Below, one piece after another: positions 8,431 to 21,075 of a stretch of 64,000 nucleotides of DNA. Source of the DNA: Budorcas taxicolor. Taxonomy: Eukaryota > Chordata > Mammalia > Artiodactyla > Bovidae. The notes below the pieces were generated by a model. It was not told the origin of the DNA and did no database searches. It saw only the letters and a list, made by a program, of their open reading frames with translations. The stretch covers positions 62,001 through 126,000 of the forward strand of contig NW_026291768.1 in NCBI RefSeq assembly GCF_023091745.1, in the 5' to 3' direction. The position numbers and the translations under genes were made by a program. Position 1 is the first letter of the stretch; every line of letters starts with the position of its first letter.

Positions 8431-9835
8431 TGCCGCCCACAGCCTCCGCTCAGGGGAAGCAGCCCCTGTGCCAAGACCGGCAGGAGGCGCGGGGCGTCCC
8501 TGCCTGGAAGCCAAGTGCACGGTCCGCTTGGAAGCGAGCCTCCTTGGGAAGAGTCGAGGGAGCCAAGCCGCGTGCAGCTGCAAGCCCTGCTTGGGCCGAG
8601 CCGAGTGTGCCTCCAGGACGGCAGAGCTCCAGCTCTGCTCAGAGGCCGGATCTAGTCAAGTGCCTTGCGCGAGGCTGCTCTGCCCTGGGCGAGACTTGCC
8701 CAGGCTTGCCTCGCTGCTAGGCTTGCTGCCCGGGAAGGAGCAGGCTGTGCGATGCTGGGAGAGGCCACTGGCGCCTTCCTGGCCTCAGCTCCACTCCTGC
8801 CTTGCCTTTGCATCTAGGCCCCGGGCGTCCTTGGGGAAGGCTTAGGAGCCGGTGGCTTGCACACTGCCGAGCCCTCCAGCAGTGAGGCCTCTCGTAGAGG
8901 GGAGGGGAGGGCAAGTGCAGGGCTCCACCAGCGGTTGCTTGGCCGCCCAGACTCAGCGCCGCACGGAGAGCACAAGGCTCCCAGGTCCCCTGGCTGTGGT
9001 CTGCAGCCCCACACTCCCGGAGGCTGACTCCGTGGGCGCCCAGAAGGTGCCTGACAGACGTCATGTCCCTAGCACTCTGCTCCCCGGCAGAGACGTGTGC
9101 AGGTGGTGGGGCCTGCCCCTGCGTGTCTGGGCTCCCGCCGGCAGCCCCAGCTCCAGGGAAGCAGCCCCTGAGGCAAGACCTGTAGGGGGCGCGGGGCGCC
9201 CCCGCCTGGAAGCCTAGCGCACAGCATGCGGGAAGCGAGCCTCCTCGGGAGAAGAGGAGGCAGCCCAGCTGCGTGCGTCTGCACTCACTCCTTGGGCGGA
9301 GCCCAGTGAGCCTCCAGTACGGCAGAGCTCCAGCTCTGCTCAGAGGCCCGATCTGGCAGAGTTGCTGGCGTGAGGCTGCTCTGCCCTGGGCGAGCCTTGC
9401 CCAGACTTGCCTCGCTGCTAGGCTTCCTGCCCGGGAAGGAGCAGGCTGCGCCAGACAGGCAGACGCTCCTGGCGCCTTCCTGGCCTCAGCTCCACTCCTG
9501 CCTTGCCTTTGCACCTAGTCCCCAGGCGTCCTTGCGGAGGGCTTAGGGGCCGGTGGGGTGCACGCTGCCAAGCCCTCCAGCCGTGAGAGCTCTGTCTTAG
9601 GGAAGGGAATGGCAAGTGCAGGGCTCCTCCAGCGGTCGCTTGGCCGCCCAGACTCAGCACAGCACGGAGAGCACCAGGCTTCCCAGGGCCCCTGGCTGTG
9701 GTCTGCAGCCCCACACACCCGGAGGCTGACTCCGTGAGCGCCCAGAAGGTGCCTGACAGACGTCATTTCCCTAGTGCTCTCCCCACCAGCAGAGACGTGG
9801 GCAGGTGGTTGGGGCCTGCCCCTGCGTGTCTGGGC
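8431..9835. repeat. HOR unit 7
   Basis: Departures: 49G, 335C, 644A, 743G, 1167T. Same haplotype as units 24 and 29, and as unit 9 except at 49. Confidence 0.95.
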
Positions 9836-11240
9836 TGCCGCCCACAGCCTCCGCTCAGGGGAAGCAGCCCCTGTGCCAAGACCTGCAGGAGGCGCGGGGC
9901 GTCCCTGCCTGGAAGCCAAGTGCACGGTCCGCTTGGAAGCGAGCCTCCTTGGGAAGAGTCGAGGGAGCCAAGCCGCGTGCAGCTGCAAGCCCTGCTTGGG
10001 CCGAGCCGAGTGTGCCTCCAGGACGGCAGAGCTCCAGCTCTGCTCAGAGGCCGGATCTAGTCAAGTGCCTTGCGCGAGGCTGCTCTGCCCTGGGCGAGAC
10101 TTGCCCAGGCTTGCCTCGCTGCTAGGCTTGCTGCCCGGGAAGGAGCAGGCTGTGCGATGCTGGGAGAGGTCACTGGCGCCTTCCTGGCCTCAGCTCCACT
10201 CCTGCCTTGCCTTTGCATCTAGGCCCCGGGCGTCCTTGGGGAAGGCTTAGGAGCCGGTGGCTTGCACACTGCCGAGCCCTCCAGCAGTGAGGCCTCTCGT
10301 AGAGGGGAGGGGAGGGCAAGTGCAGGGCTCCACCAGCGGTTGCTTGGCCGCCCAGACTCAGCGCCGCACGGAGAGCACAAGGCTCCCAGGTCCCCTGGCT
10401 GTGGTCTGCAGCCCCACACTCCCGGAGGCTGACTCCGTGGGCGCCCAGAAGGTGCCTGACAGACGTCATGTCCCTAGCGCTCTGCTCCCCAGCAGAGACG
10501 TGTGCAGGTGGTGGGGCCTGCCCCTGCGTGTCTGGGCTCCCGCCGGCAGCCCCAGCTCCAGGGAAGCAGCCCCTGAGCCAAGACCTGTAGGGGGCGCGGG
10601 GCGCCCCCGCCTGGAAGCCTAGCGCACAGCATGCGGGAAGCGAGCCTCCTCGGGAGAAGAGGAGGCAGCCCAGCTGCGTGCGTCTGCACTCACTCCTTGG
10701 GCGGAGCCCAGTGAGCCTCCAGTACGGCAGAGCTCCAGCTCTGCTCAGAGGCCCGATCTGGCAGAGTTGCTGGCGTGAGGCTGCTCTGCCCTGGGCGAGC
10801 CTTGCCCAGACTTGCCTCGCTGCTAGGCTTCCTGCCCGGGAAGGAGCAGGCTGCGCCAGACAGGCAGACGCTCCTGGCGCCTTCCTGGCCTCAGCTCCAC
10901 TCCTGCCTTGCCTTTGCACCTAGTCCCCAGGCGTCCTTGCGGAGGGCTTAGGGGCCGGTGGGGTGCACGCTGCCAAGCCCTCCAGCCGTGAGAGCTCTGT
11001 CATAGGGAAGGGAATGGCAAGTGCAGGGCTCCTCCAGCGGTCGCTTGGCCGCCCAGACTCAGCACAGCACGGAGAGCACCAGGCTTCCCAGGGCCCCTGG
11101 CTGTGGTCTGCAGCCCCACACACCCGGAGGCTGACTCCGTGAGCGCCCAGAAGGTGCCTGACAGACGTCATTTCCCTAGTGCTCTCCCCACCAGCAGAGA
11201 CGTGGGCAGGTGGTTGGGGCCTGCCCCTGCGTGTCTGGGC
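9836..11240. repeat. HOR unit 8
   Basis: Departure: 656A only. Confidence 0.95.
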
Positions 11241-12645
11241 TGCCGCCCACAGCCTCCGCTCAGGGGAAGCAGCCCCTGTGCCAAGACCTGCAGGAGGCGC
11301 GGGGCGTCCCTGCCTGGAAGCCAAGTGCACGGTCCGCTTGGAAGCGAGCCTCCTTGGGAAGAGTCGAGGGAGCCAAGCCGCGTGCAGCTGCAAGCCCTGC
11401 TTGGGCCGAGCCGAGTGTGCCTCCAGGACGGCAGAGCTCCAGCTCTGCTCAGAGGCCGGATCTAGTCAAGTGCCTTGCGCGAGGCTGCTCTGCCCTGGGC
11501 GAGACTTGCCCAGGCTTGCCTCGCTGCTAGGCTTGCTGCCCGGGAAGGAGCAGGCTGTGCGATGCTGGGAGAGGCCACTGGCGCCTTCCTGGCCTCAGCT
11601 CCACTCCTGCCTTGCCTTTGCATCTAGGCCCCGGGCGTCCTTGGGGAAGGCTTAGGAGCCGGTGGCTTGCACACTGCCGAGCCCTCCAGCAGTGAGGCCT
11701 CTCGTAGAGGGGAGGGGAGGGCAAGTGCAGGGCTCCACCAGCGGTTGCTTGGCCGCCCAGACTCAGCGCCGCACGGAGAGCACAAGGCTCCCAGGTCCCC
11801 TGGCTGTGGTCTGCAGCCCCACACTCCCGGAGGCTGACTCCGTGGGCGCCCAGAAGGTGCCTGACAGACGTCATGTCCCTAGCACTCTGCTCCCCGGCAG
11901 AGACGTGTGCAGGTGGTGGGGCCTGCCCCTGCGTGTCTGGGCTCCCGCCGGCAGCCCCAGCTCCAGGGAAGCAGCCCCTGAGGCAAGACCTGTAGGGGGC
12001 GCGGGGCGCCCCCGCCTGGAAGCCTAGCGCACAGCATGCGGGAAGCGAGCCTCCTCGGGAGAAGAGGAGGCAGCCCAGCTGCGTGCGTCTGCACTCACTC
12101 CTTGGGCGGAGCCCAGTGAGCCTCCAGTACGGCAGAGCTCCAGCTCTGCTCAGAGGCCCGATCTGGCAGAGTTGCTGGCGTGAGGCTGCTCTGCCCTGGG
12201 CGAGCCTTGCCCAGACTTGCCTCGCTGCTAGGCTTCCTGCCCGGGAAGGAGCAGGCTGCGCCAGACAGGCAGACGCTCCTGGCGCCTTCCTGGCCTCAGC
12301 TCCACTCCTGCCTTGCCTTTGCACCTAGTCCCCAGGCGTCCTTGCGGAGGGCTTAGGGGCCGGTGGGGTGCACGCTGCCAAGCCCTCCAGCCGTGAGAGC
12401 TCTGTCTTAGGGAAGGGAATGGCAAGTGCAGGGCTCCTCCAGCGGTCGCTTGGCCGCCCAGACTCAGCACAGCACGGAGAGCACCAGGCTTCCCAGGGCC
12501 CCTGGCTGTGGTCTGCAGCCCCACACACCCGGAGGCTGACTCCGTGAGCGCCCAGAAGGTGCCTGACAGACGTCATTTCCCTAGTGCTCTCCCCACCAGC
12601 AGAGACGTGGGCAGGTGGTTGGGGCCTGCCCCTGCGTGTCTGGGC
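11241..12645. repeat. HOR unit 9
   Basis: Departures: 335C, 644A, 743G, 1167T; copy of unit 7 apart from 49T. Confidence 0.95.
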
Positions 12646-14050
12646 TGCCGCCCACAGCCTCCGCTCAGGGGAAGCAGCCCCTGTGCCAAGACCTGCAGGA
12701 GGCGCGGGGCGTCCCTGCCTGGAAGCCAAGTGCACGGTCCGCTTGGAAGCGAGCCTCCTTGGGAAGAGTCGAGGGAGCCAAGCGGCGTGCAGCTGCAAGC
12801 CCTGCTTGGGCCGAGCCGAGTGTGCCTCCAGGACGGCAGAGCTCCAGCTCTGCTCAGAGGCCGGATCTAGTCAAGTGCCTTGCGCGAGGCTGCTCTGCCC
12901 TGGGCGAGACTTGCCCAGGCTTGCCTCGCTGCTAGGCTTGCTGCCCGGGAAGGAGCAGGCTGTGCGATGCTGGGAGAGGTCACTGGCGCCTTCCTGGCCT
13001 CAGCTCCACTCCTGCCTTGCCTTTGCATCTAGGCCCCGGGCGTCCTTGGGGAAGGCTTAGGAGCCGGTGGCTTGCACACTGCCGAGCCCTCCAGCAGTGA
13101 GGCCTCTCGTAGAGGGGAGGGGAGGGCAAGTGCAGGGCTCCACCAGCGGTTGCTTGGCCGCCCAGACTCAGCGCCGCACGGAGAGCACAAGGCTCCCAGG
13201 TCCCCTGGCTGTGGTCTGCAGCCCCACACTCCCGGAGGCTGACTCCGTGGGCGCCCAGAAGGTGCCTGACAGACGTCATGTCCCTAGCGCTCTGCTCCCC
13301 AGCAGAGACGTGTGCAGGTGGTGGGGCCTGCCCCTGCGTGTCTGGGCTCCCGCCGGCAGCCCCAGCTCCAGGGAAGCAGCCCCTGAGCCAAGACCTGTAG
13401 GGGGCGCGGGGCGCCCCCGCCTGGAAGCCTAGCGCACAGCATGCGGGAAGCGAGCCTCCTCGGGAGAAGAGGAGGCAGCCCAGCTGCGTGCGTCTGCACT
13501 CACTCCTTGGGCGGAGCCCAGTGAGCCTCCAGTACGGCAGAGCTCCAGCTCTGCTCAGAGGCCCGATCTGGCAGAGTTGCTGGCGTGAGGCTGCTCTGCC
13601 CTGGGCGAGCCTTGCCCAGACTTGCCTCGCTGCTAGGCTTCCTGCCCGGGAAGGAGCAGGCTGCGCCAGACAGGCAGACGCTCCTGGCGCCTTCCTGGCC
13701 TCAGCTCCACTCCTGCCTTGCCTTTGCACCTAGTCCCCAGGCGTCCTTGCGGAGGGCTTAGGGGCCGGTGGGGTGCACGCTGCCAAGCCCTCCAGCCGTG
13801 AGAGCTCTGTCATAGGGAAGGGAATGGCAAGTGCAGGGCTCCTCCAGCGGTCGCTTGGCCGCCCAGACTCAGCACAGCACGGAGAGCACCAGGCTTCCCA
13901 GGGCCCCTGGCTGTGGTCTGCAGCCCCACACACCCGGAGGCTGACTCCGTGAGCGCCCAGAAGGTGCCTGACAGACGTCATTTCCCTAGTGCTCTCCCCA
14001 CCAGCAGAGACGTGGGCAGGTGGTTGGGGCCTGCCCCTGCGTGTCTGGGC
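12646..14050. repeat. HOR unit 10
   Basis: Departures: 139G, 656A; copy of unit 8 apart from 139G. Confidence 0.95.
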
Positions 14051-15455
14051 TGCCGCCCACAGCCTCCGCTCAGGGGAAGCAGCCCCTGTGCCAAGACCTG
14101 CAGGAGGCGCGGGGCGTCCCTGCCTGGAAGCCAAGTGCACGGTCCGCTTGGAAGCGAGCCTCCTTGGGAAGAGTCGAGGGAGCCAAGCCGCGTGCAGCTG
14201 CAAGCCCTGCTTGGGCCGAGCCGAGTGTGCCTCCAGGACGGCAGAGCTCCAGCTCTGCTCAGAGGCCGGATCTAGTCAAGTGCCTTGCGCGAGGCTGCTC
14301 TGCCCTGGGCGAGACTTGCCCAGGCTTGCCTCGCTGCTAGGCTTGCTGCCCGGGAAGGAGCAGGCTGTGCGATGCTGGGAGAGGTCACTGGCGCCTTCCT
14401 GGCCTCAGCTCCACTCCTGCCTTGCCTTTGCATCTAGGCCCCGGGCGTCCTTGGGGAAGGCTTAGGAGCCGGTGGCTTGCACACTGCCGAGCCCTCCAGC
14501 AGTGAGGCCTCTCGTAGAGGGGAGGGGAGGGCAAGTGCAGGGCTCCACCAGCGGTTGCTTGGCCGCCCAGACTCAGCGCCGCACGGAGAGCACAAGGCTC
14601 CCAGGTCCCCTGGCTGTGGTCTGCAGCCCCACACTCCCGGAGGCTGACTCCGTGGGCGCCCAGAAGGTGCCTGACAGACGTCATGTCCCTAGCGCTCTGC
14701 TCCCCAGCAGAGACGTGTGCAGGTGGTGGGGCCTGCCCCTGCGTGTCTGGGCTCCCGCCGGCAGCCCCAGCTCCAGGGAAGCAGCCCCTGAGCCAAGACC
14801 TGTAGGGGGCGCGGGGCGCCCCCGCCTGGAAGCCTAGCGCACAGCATGCGGGAAGCGAGCCTCCTCGGGAGAAGAGGAGGCAGCCCAGCTGCGTGCGTCT
14901 GCACTCACTCCTTGGGCGGAGCCCAGTGAGCCTCCAGTACGGCAGAGCTCCAGCTCTGCTCAGAGGCCCGATCTGGCAGAGTTGCTGGCGTGAGGCTGCT
15001 CTGCCCTGGGCGAGCCTTGCCCAGACTTGCCTCGCTGCTAGGCTTCCTGCCCGGGAAGGAGCAGGCTGCGCCAGACAGGCAGACGCTCCTGGCGCCTTCC
15101 TGGCCTCAGCTCCACTCCTGCCTTGCCTTTGCACCTAGTCCCCAGGCGTCCTTGCGGAGGGCTTAGGGGCCGGTGGGGTGCACGCTGCCAAGCCCTCCAG
15201 CCGTGAGAGCTCTGTCATAGGGAAGGGAATGGCAAGTGCAGGGCTCCTCCAGCGGTCGCTTGGCCGCCCAGACTCAGCACAGCACGGAGAGCACCAGGCT
15301 TCCCAGGGCCCCTGGCTGTGGTCTGCAGCCCCACACACCCGGAGGCTGACTCCGTGAGCGCCCAGAAGGTGCCTGACAGACGTCATTTCCCTAGTGCTCT
15401 CCCCACCAGCAGAGACGTGTGCAGGTGGTTGGGGCCTGCCCCTGCGTGTCTGGGC
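14051..15455. repeat. HOR unit 11
   Basis: Departures: 656A, 1370T. Confidence 0.95.
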
Positions 15456-16860
15456 TGCCGCCCACAGCCTCCGCTCAGGGGAAGCAGCCCCTGTGCCAAG
15501 ACCTGCAGGAGGCGCGGGGCGTCCCTGCCTGGAAGCCAAGTGCACGGTCCGCTTGGAAGCGAGCCTCCTTGGGAAGAGTCGAGGGAGCCAAGCCGCGTGC
15601 AGCTGCAAGCCCTGCTTGGGCCGAGCCGAGTGTGCCTCCAGGACGGCAGAGCTCCAGCTCTGCTCAGAGGCCGGATCTAGTCAAGTGCCTTGCGCGAGGC
15701 TGCTCTGCCCTGGGCGAGACTTGCCCAGGCTTGCCTCGCTGCTAGGCTTGCTGCCCGGGAAGGAGCAGGCTGTGCGATGCTGGGAGAGGTCACTGGCGCC
15801 TTCCTGGCCTCAGCTCCACTCCTGCCTTGCCTTTGCATCTAGGCCCCGGGCGTCCTTGGGGAAGGCTTAGGAGCCGGTGGCTTGCACACTGCCGAGCCCT
15901 CCAGCAGTGAGGCCTCTCGTAGAGGGGAGGGGAGGGCAAGTGCAGGGCTCCACCAGCGGTTGCTTGGCCGCCCAGACTCAGCGCCGCACGGAGAGCACAA
16001 GGCTCCCAGGTCCCCTGGCTGTGGTCTGCAGCCCCACACTCCCGGAGGCTGACTCCGTGGGCGCCCAGAAGGTGCCTGACAGACGTCATGTCCCTAGCGC
16101 TCTGCTCCCCAGCAGAGACGTGTGCAGGTGGTGGGGCCTGCCCCTGCGTGTCTGGGCTCCCGCCGGCAGCCCCAGCTCCAGGGAAGCAGCCCCTGAGCCA
16201 AGACCTGTAGGGGGCGCGGGGCGCCCCCGCCTGGAAGCCTAGCGCACAGCATGCGGGAAGCGAGCCTCCTCGGGAGAAGAGGAGGCAGCCCAGCTGCGTG
16301 CGTCTGCACTCACTCCTTGGGCGGAGCCCAGTGAGCCTCCAGTACGGCAGAGCTCCAGCTCTGCTCAGAGGCCCGATCTGGCAGAGTTGCTGGCGTGAGG
16401 CTGCTCTGCCCTGGGCGAGCCTTGCCCAGACTTGCCTCGCTGCTAGGCTTCCTGCCCGGGAAGGAGCAGGCTGCGCCAGACAGGCAGACGCTCCTGGCGC
16501 CTTCCTGGCCTCAGCTCCACTCCTGCCTTGCCTTTGCACCTAGTCCCCAGGCGTCCTTGCGGAGGGCTTAGGGGCCGGTGGGGTGCACGCTGCCAAGCCC
16601 TCCAGCCGTGAGAGCTCTGTCATAGGGAAGGGAATGGCAAGTGCAGGGCTCCTCCAGCGGTCGCTTGGCCGCCCAGACTCAGCACAGCACGGAGAGCACC
16701 AGGCTTCCCAGGGCCCCTGGCTGTGGTCTGCAGCCCCACACACCCGGAGGCTGACTCCGTGAGCGCCCAGAAGGTGCCTGACAGACGTCATTTCCCTAGT
16801 GCTCTCCCCACCAGCAGAGACGTGGGCAGGTGGTTGGGGCCTGCCCCTGCGTGTCTGGGC
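15456..16860. repeat. HOR unit 12
   Basis: Departure: 656A only, as in units 8 and 15. Confidence 0.95.
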
Positions 16861-18265
16861 TGCCGCCCACAGCCTCCGCTCAGGGGAAGCAGCCCCTGTG
16901 CCAAGACCTGCAGGAGGCGCGGGGCGTCCCTGCCTGGAAGCCAAGTGCACGGTCCGCTTGGAAGCGAGCCTCCTTGGGAAGAGTCGAGGGAGCCAAGCCG
17001 CGTGCAGCTGCAAGCCCTGCTTGGGCCGAGCCGAGTGTGCCTCCAGGACGGCAGAGCTCCAGCTCTGCTCAGAGGCCGGATCTAGTCAAGTGCCTTGCGC
17101 GAGGCTGCTCTGCCCTGGGCGAGACTTGCCCAGGCTTGCCTCGCTGCTAGGCTTGCTGCCCGGGAAGGAGCAGGCTGTGCGATGCTGGGAGAGGTCACTG
17201 GCGCCTTCCTGGCCTCAGCTCCACTCCTGCCTTGCCTTTGCATCTAGGCCCCGGGCGTCCTTGGGGAAGGCTTAGGAGCCGGTGGCTTGCACACTGCCGA
17301 GCCCTCCAGCAGTGAGGCCTCTCGTAGAGGGGAGGGGAGGGCAAGTGCAGGGCTCCACCAGCGGTTGCTTGGCCGCCCAGACTCAGCGCCGCACGGAGAG
17401 CACAAGGCTCCCAGGTCCCCTGGCTGTGGTCTGCAGCCCCACACTCCCGGAGGCTGACTCCGTGGGCGCCCAGAAGGTGCCTGACAGACGTCAGGTCCCT
17501 AGCGCTCTGCTCCCCGGCAGAGACGTGTGCAGGGGGTGGGGCCTGCCCCTGCGTGTCTGGGCTCCCGCCGGCAGCCCCAGCTCCAGGGAAGCAGCCCCTG
17601 AGCCAAGACCTGTAGGGGGCGCGGGGCGCCCCCGCCTGGAAGCCTAGCGCACAGCATGCGGGAAGCGAGCCTCCTCGGGAGAAGAGGAGGCAGCCCAGCT
17701 GCGTGCGTCTGCACTCACTCCTTGGGCGGAGCCCAGTGAGCCTCCAGTACGGCAGAGCTCCAGCTCTGCTCAGAGGCCCGATCTGGCAGAGTTGCTGGCG
17801 TGAGGCTGCTCTGCCCTGGGCGAGCCTTGCCCAGACTTGCCTCGCTGCTAGGCTTCCTGCCCGGGAAGGAGCAGGCTGCGCCAGACAGGCAGACGCTCCT
17901 GGCGCCTTCCTGGCCTCAGCTCCACTCCTGCCTTGCCTTTGCACCTAGTCCCCAGGCGTCCTTGCGGAGGGCTTAGGGGCCGGTGGGGTGCACGCTGCCA
18001 AGCCCTCCAGCCGTGAGAGCTCTGTCATAGGGAAGGGAATGGCAAGTGCAGGGCTCCTCCAGCGGTCGCTTGGCCGCCCAGACTCAGCACAGCACGGAGA
18101 GCACCAGGCTTCCCAGGGCCCCTGGCTGTGGTCTGCAGCCCCACACACCCGGAGGCTGACTCCGTGAGCGCCCAGAAGGTGCCTGACAGACGTCATTTCC
18201 CTAGTGCTCTCCCCACCAGCAGAGACGTGGGCAGGTGGTTGGGGCCTGCCCCTGCGTGTCTGGGC
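16861..18265. repeat. HOR unit 13
   Basis: Departures: 634G, 674G. First appearance of 674G. Confidence 0.95.
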
Positions 18266-19670
18266 TGCCGCCCACAGCCTCCGCTCAGGGGAAGCAGCCC
18301 CTGTGCCAAGACCTGCAGGAGGCGCGGGGCGTCCCTGCCTGGAAGCCAAGTGCACGGTCCGCTTGGAAGCGAGCCTCCTTGGGAAGAGTCGAGGGAGCCA
18401 AGCCGCGTGCAGCTGCAAGCCCTGCTTGGGCCGAGCCGAGTGTGCCTCCAGGACGGCAGAGCTCCAGCTCTGCTCAGAGGCCGGATCTAGTCAAGTGCCT
18501 TGCGCGAGGCTGCTCTGCCCTGGGCGAGACTTGCCCAGGCTTGCCTCGCTGCTAGGCTTGCTGCCCGGGAAGGAGCAGGCTGTGCGATGCTGGGAGAGGT
18601 CACTGGCGCCTTCCTGGCCTCAGCTCCACTCCTGCCTTGCCTTTGCATCTAGGCCCCGGGCGTCCTTGGGGAAGGCTTAGGAGCCGGTGGCTTGCACACT
18701 GCCGAGCCCTCCAGCAGTGAGGCCTCTCGTAGAGGGGAGGGGAGGGCAAGTGCAGGGCTCCACCAGCGGTTGCTTGGCCGCCCAGACTCAGCGCCGCACG
18801 GAGAGCACAAGGCTCCCAGGTCCCCTGGCTGTGGTCTGCAGCCCCACACTCCCGGAGGCTGACTCCGTGGGCGCCCAGAAGGTGCCTGACAGACGTCAGG
18901 TCCCTAGCGCTCTGCTCCCCGGCAGAGACGTGTGCAGGGGGTGGGGCCTGCCCCTGCGTGTCTGGGCTCCCGCCGGCAGCCCCAGCTCCAGGGAAGCAGC
19001 CCCTGAGCCAAGACCTGTAGGGGGCGCGGGGCGCCCCCGCCTGGAAGCCTAGCGCACAGCATGCGGGAAGCGAGCCTCCTCGGGAGAAGAGGAGGCAGCC
19101 CAGCTGCGTGCGTCTGCACTCACTCCTTGGGCGGAGCCCAGTGAGCCTCCAGTACGGCAGAGCTCCAGCTCTGCTCAGAGGCCCGATCTGGCAGAGTTGC
19201 TGGCGTGAGGCTGCTCTGCCCTGGGCGAGCCTTGCCCAGACTTGCCTCGCTGCTAGGCTTCCTGCCCGGGAAGGAGCAGGCTGCGCCAGACAGGCAGACG
19301 CTCCTGGCGCCTTCCTGGCCTCAGCTCCACTCCTGCCTTGCCTTTGCACCTAGTCCCCAGGCGTCCTTGCGGAGGGCTTAGGGGCCGGTGGGGTGCACGC
19401 TGCCAAGCCCTCCAGCCGTGAGAGCTCTGTCATAGGGAAGGGCCTGGCAAGTGCAGGGCTCCTCCAGCGGTCGCTTGGCCGCCCAGACTCAGCACAGCAC
19501 GGAGAGCACCAGGCTTCCCAGGGCCCCTGGCTGTGGTCTGCAGCCCCACACACCCGGAGGCTGACTCCGTGAGCGCCCAGAAGGTGCCTGACAGACGTCA
19601 TTTCCCTAGTGCTCTCCCCACCAGCAGAGACGTGGGCAGGTGGTTGGGGCCTGCCCCTGCGTGTCTGGGC
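18266..19670. repeat. HOR unit 14
   Basis: Departures: 634G, 674G, plus CC at 1178-1179 where most units have AA; otherwise as unit 13. Confidence 0.95.
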
Positions 19671-21075
19671 TGCCGCCCACAGCCTCCGCTCAGGGGAAGC
19701 AGCCCCTGTGCCAAGACCTGCAGGAGGCGCGGGGCGTCCCTGCCTGGAAGCCAAGTGCACGGTCCGCTTGGAAGCGAGCCTCCTTGGGAAGAGTCGAGGG
19801 AGCCAAGCCGCGTGCAGCTGCAAGCCCTGCTTGGGCCGAGCCGAGTGTGCCTCCAGGACGGCAGAGCTCCAGCTCTGCTCAGAGGCCGGATCTAGTCAAG
19901 TGCCTTGCGCGAGGCTGCTCTGCCCTGGGCGAGACTTGCCCAGGCTTGCCTCGCTGCTAGGCTTGCTGCCCGGGAAGGAGCAGGCTGTGCGATGCTGGGA
20001 GAGGTCACTGGCGCCTTCCTGGCCTCAGCTCCACTCCTGCCTTGCCTTTGCATCTAGGCCCCGGGCGTCCTTGGGGAAGGCTTAGGAGCCGGTGGCTTGC
20101 ACACTGCCGAGCCCTCCAGCAGTGAGGCCTCTCGTAGAGGGGAGGGGAGGGCAAGTGCAGGGCTCCACCAGCGGTTGCTTGGCCGCCCAGACTCAGCGCC
20201 GCACGGAGAGCACAAGGCTCCCAGGTCCCCTGGCTGTGGTCTGCAGCCCCACACTCCCGGAGGCTGACTCCGTGGGCGCCCAGAAGGTGCCTGACAGACG
20301 TCATGTCCCTAGCGCTCTGCTCCCCAGCAGAGACGTGTGCAGGTGGTGGGGCCTGCCCCTGCGTGTCTGGGCTCCCGCCGGCAGCCCCAGCTCCAGGGAA
20401 GCAGCCCCTGAGCCAAGACCTGTAGGGGGCGCGGGGCGCCCCCGCCTGGAAGCCTAGCGCACAGCATGCGGGAAGCGAGCCTCCTCGGGAGAAGAGGAGG
20501 CAGCCCAGCTGCGTGCGTCTGCACTCACTCCTTGGGCGGAGCCCAGTGAGCCTCCAGTACGGCAGAGCTCCAGCTCTGCTCAGAGGCCCGATCTGGCAGA
20601 GTTGCTGGCGTGAGGCTGCTCTGCCCTGGGCGAGCCTTGCCCAGACTTGCCTCGCTGCTAGGCTTCCTGCCCGGGAAGGAGCAGGCTGCGCCAGACAGGC
20701 AGACGCTCCTGGCGCCTTCCTGGCCTCAGCTCCACTCCTGCCTTGCCTTTGCACCTAGTCCCCAGGCGTCCTTGCGGAGGGCTTAGGGGCCGGTGGGGTG
20801 CACGCTGCCAAGCCCTCCAGCCGTGAGAGCTCTGTCATAGGGAAGGGAATGGCAAGTGCAGGGCTCCTCCAGCGGTCGCTTGGCCGCCCAGACTCAGCAC
20901 AGCACGGAGAGCACCAGGCTTCCCAGGGCCCCTGGCTGTGGTCTGCAGCCCCACACACCCGGAGGCTGACTCCGTGAGCGCCCAGAAGGTGCCTGACAGA
21001 CGTCATTTCCCTAGTGCTCTCCCCACCAGCAGAGACGTGGGCAGGTGGTTGGGGCCTGCCCCTGCGTGTCTGGGC
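19671..21075. repeat. HOR unit 15
   Basis: Departure: 656A only. Confidence 0.95.

Larger units (their letters stand above)
8431..14050. repeat. Tandem duplication of a 2-unit (2810-bp) block
   Basis: Units 7-8 and 9-10 carry the same alternating haplotypes (335C/644A/743G/1167T, then 656A). Differences seen are at 49 (unit 7 versus 9) and 139 (unit 8 versus 10). The local period here is effectively 2810 bp. Confidence 0.75.
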
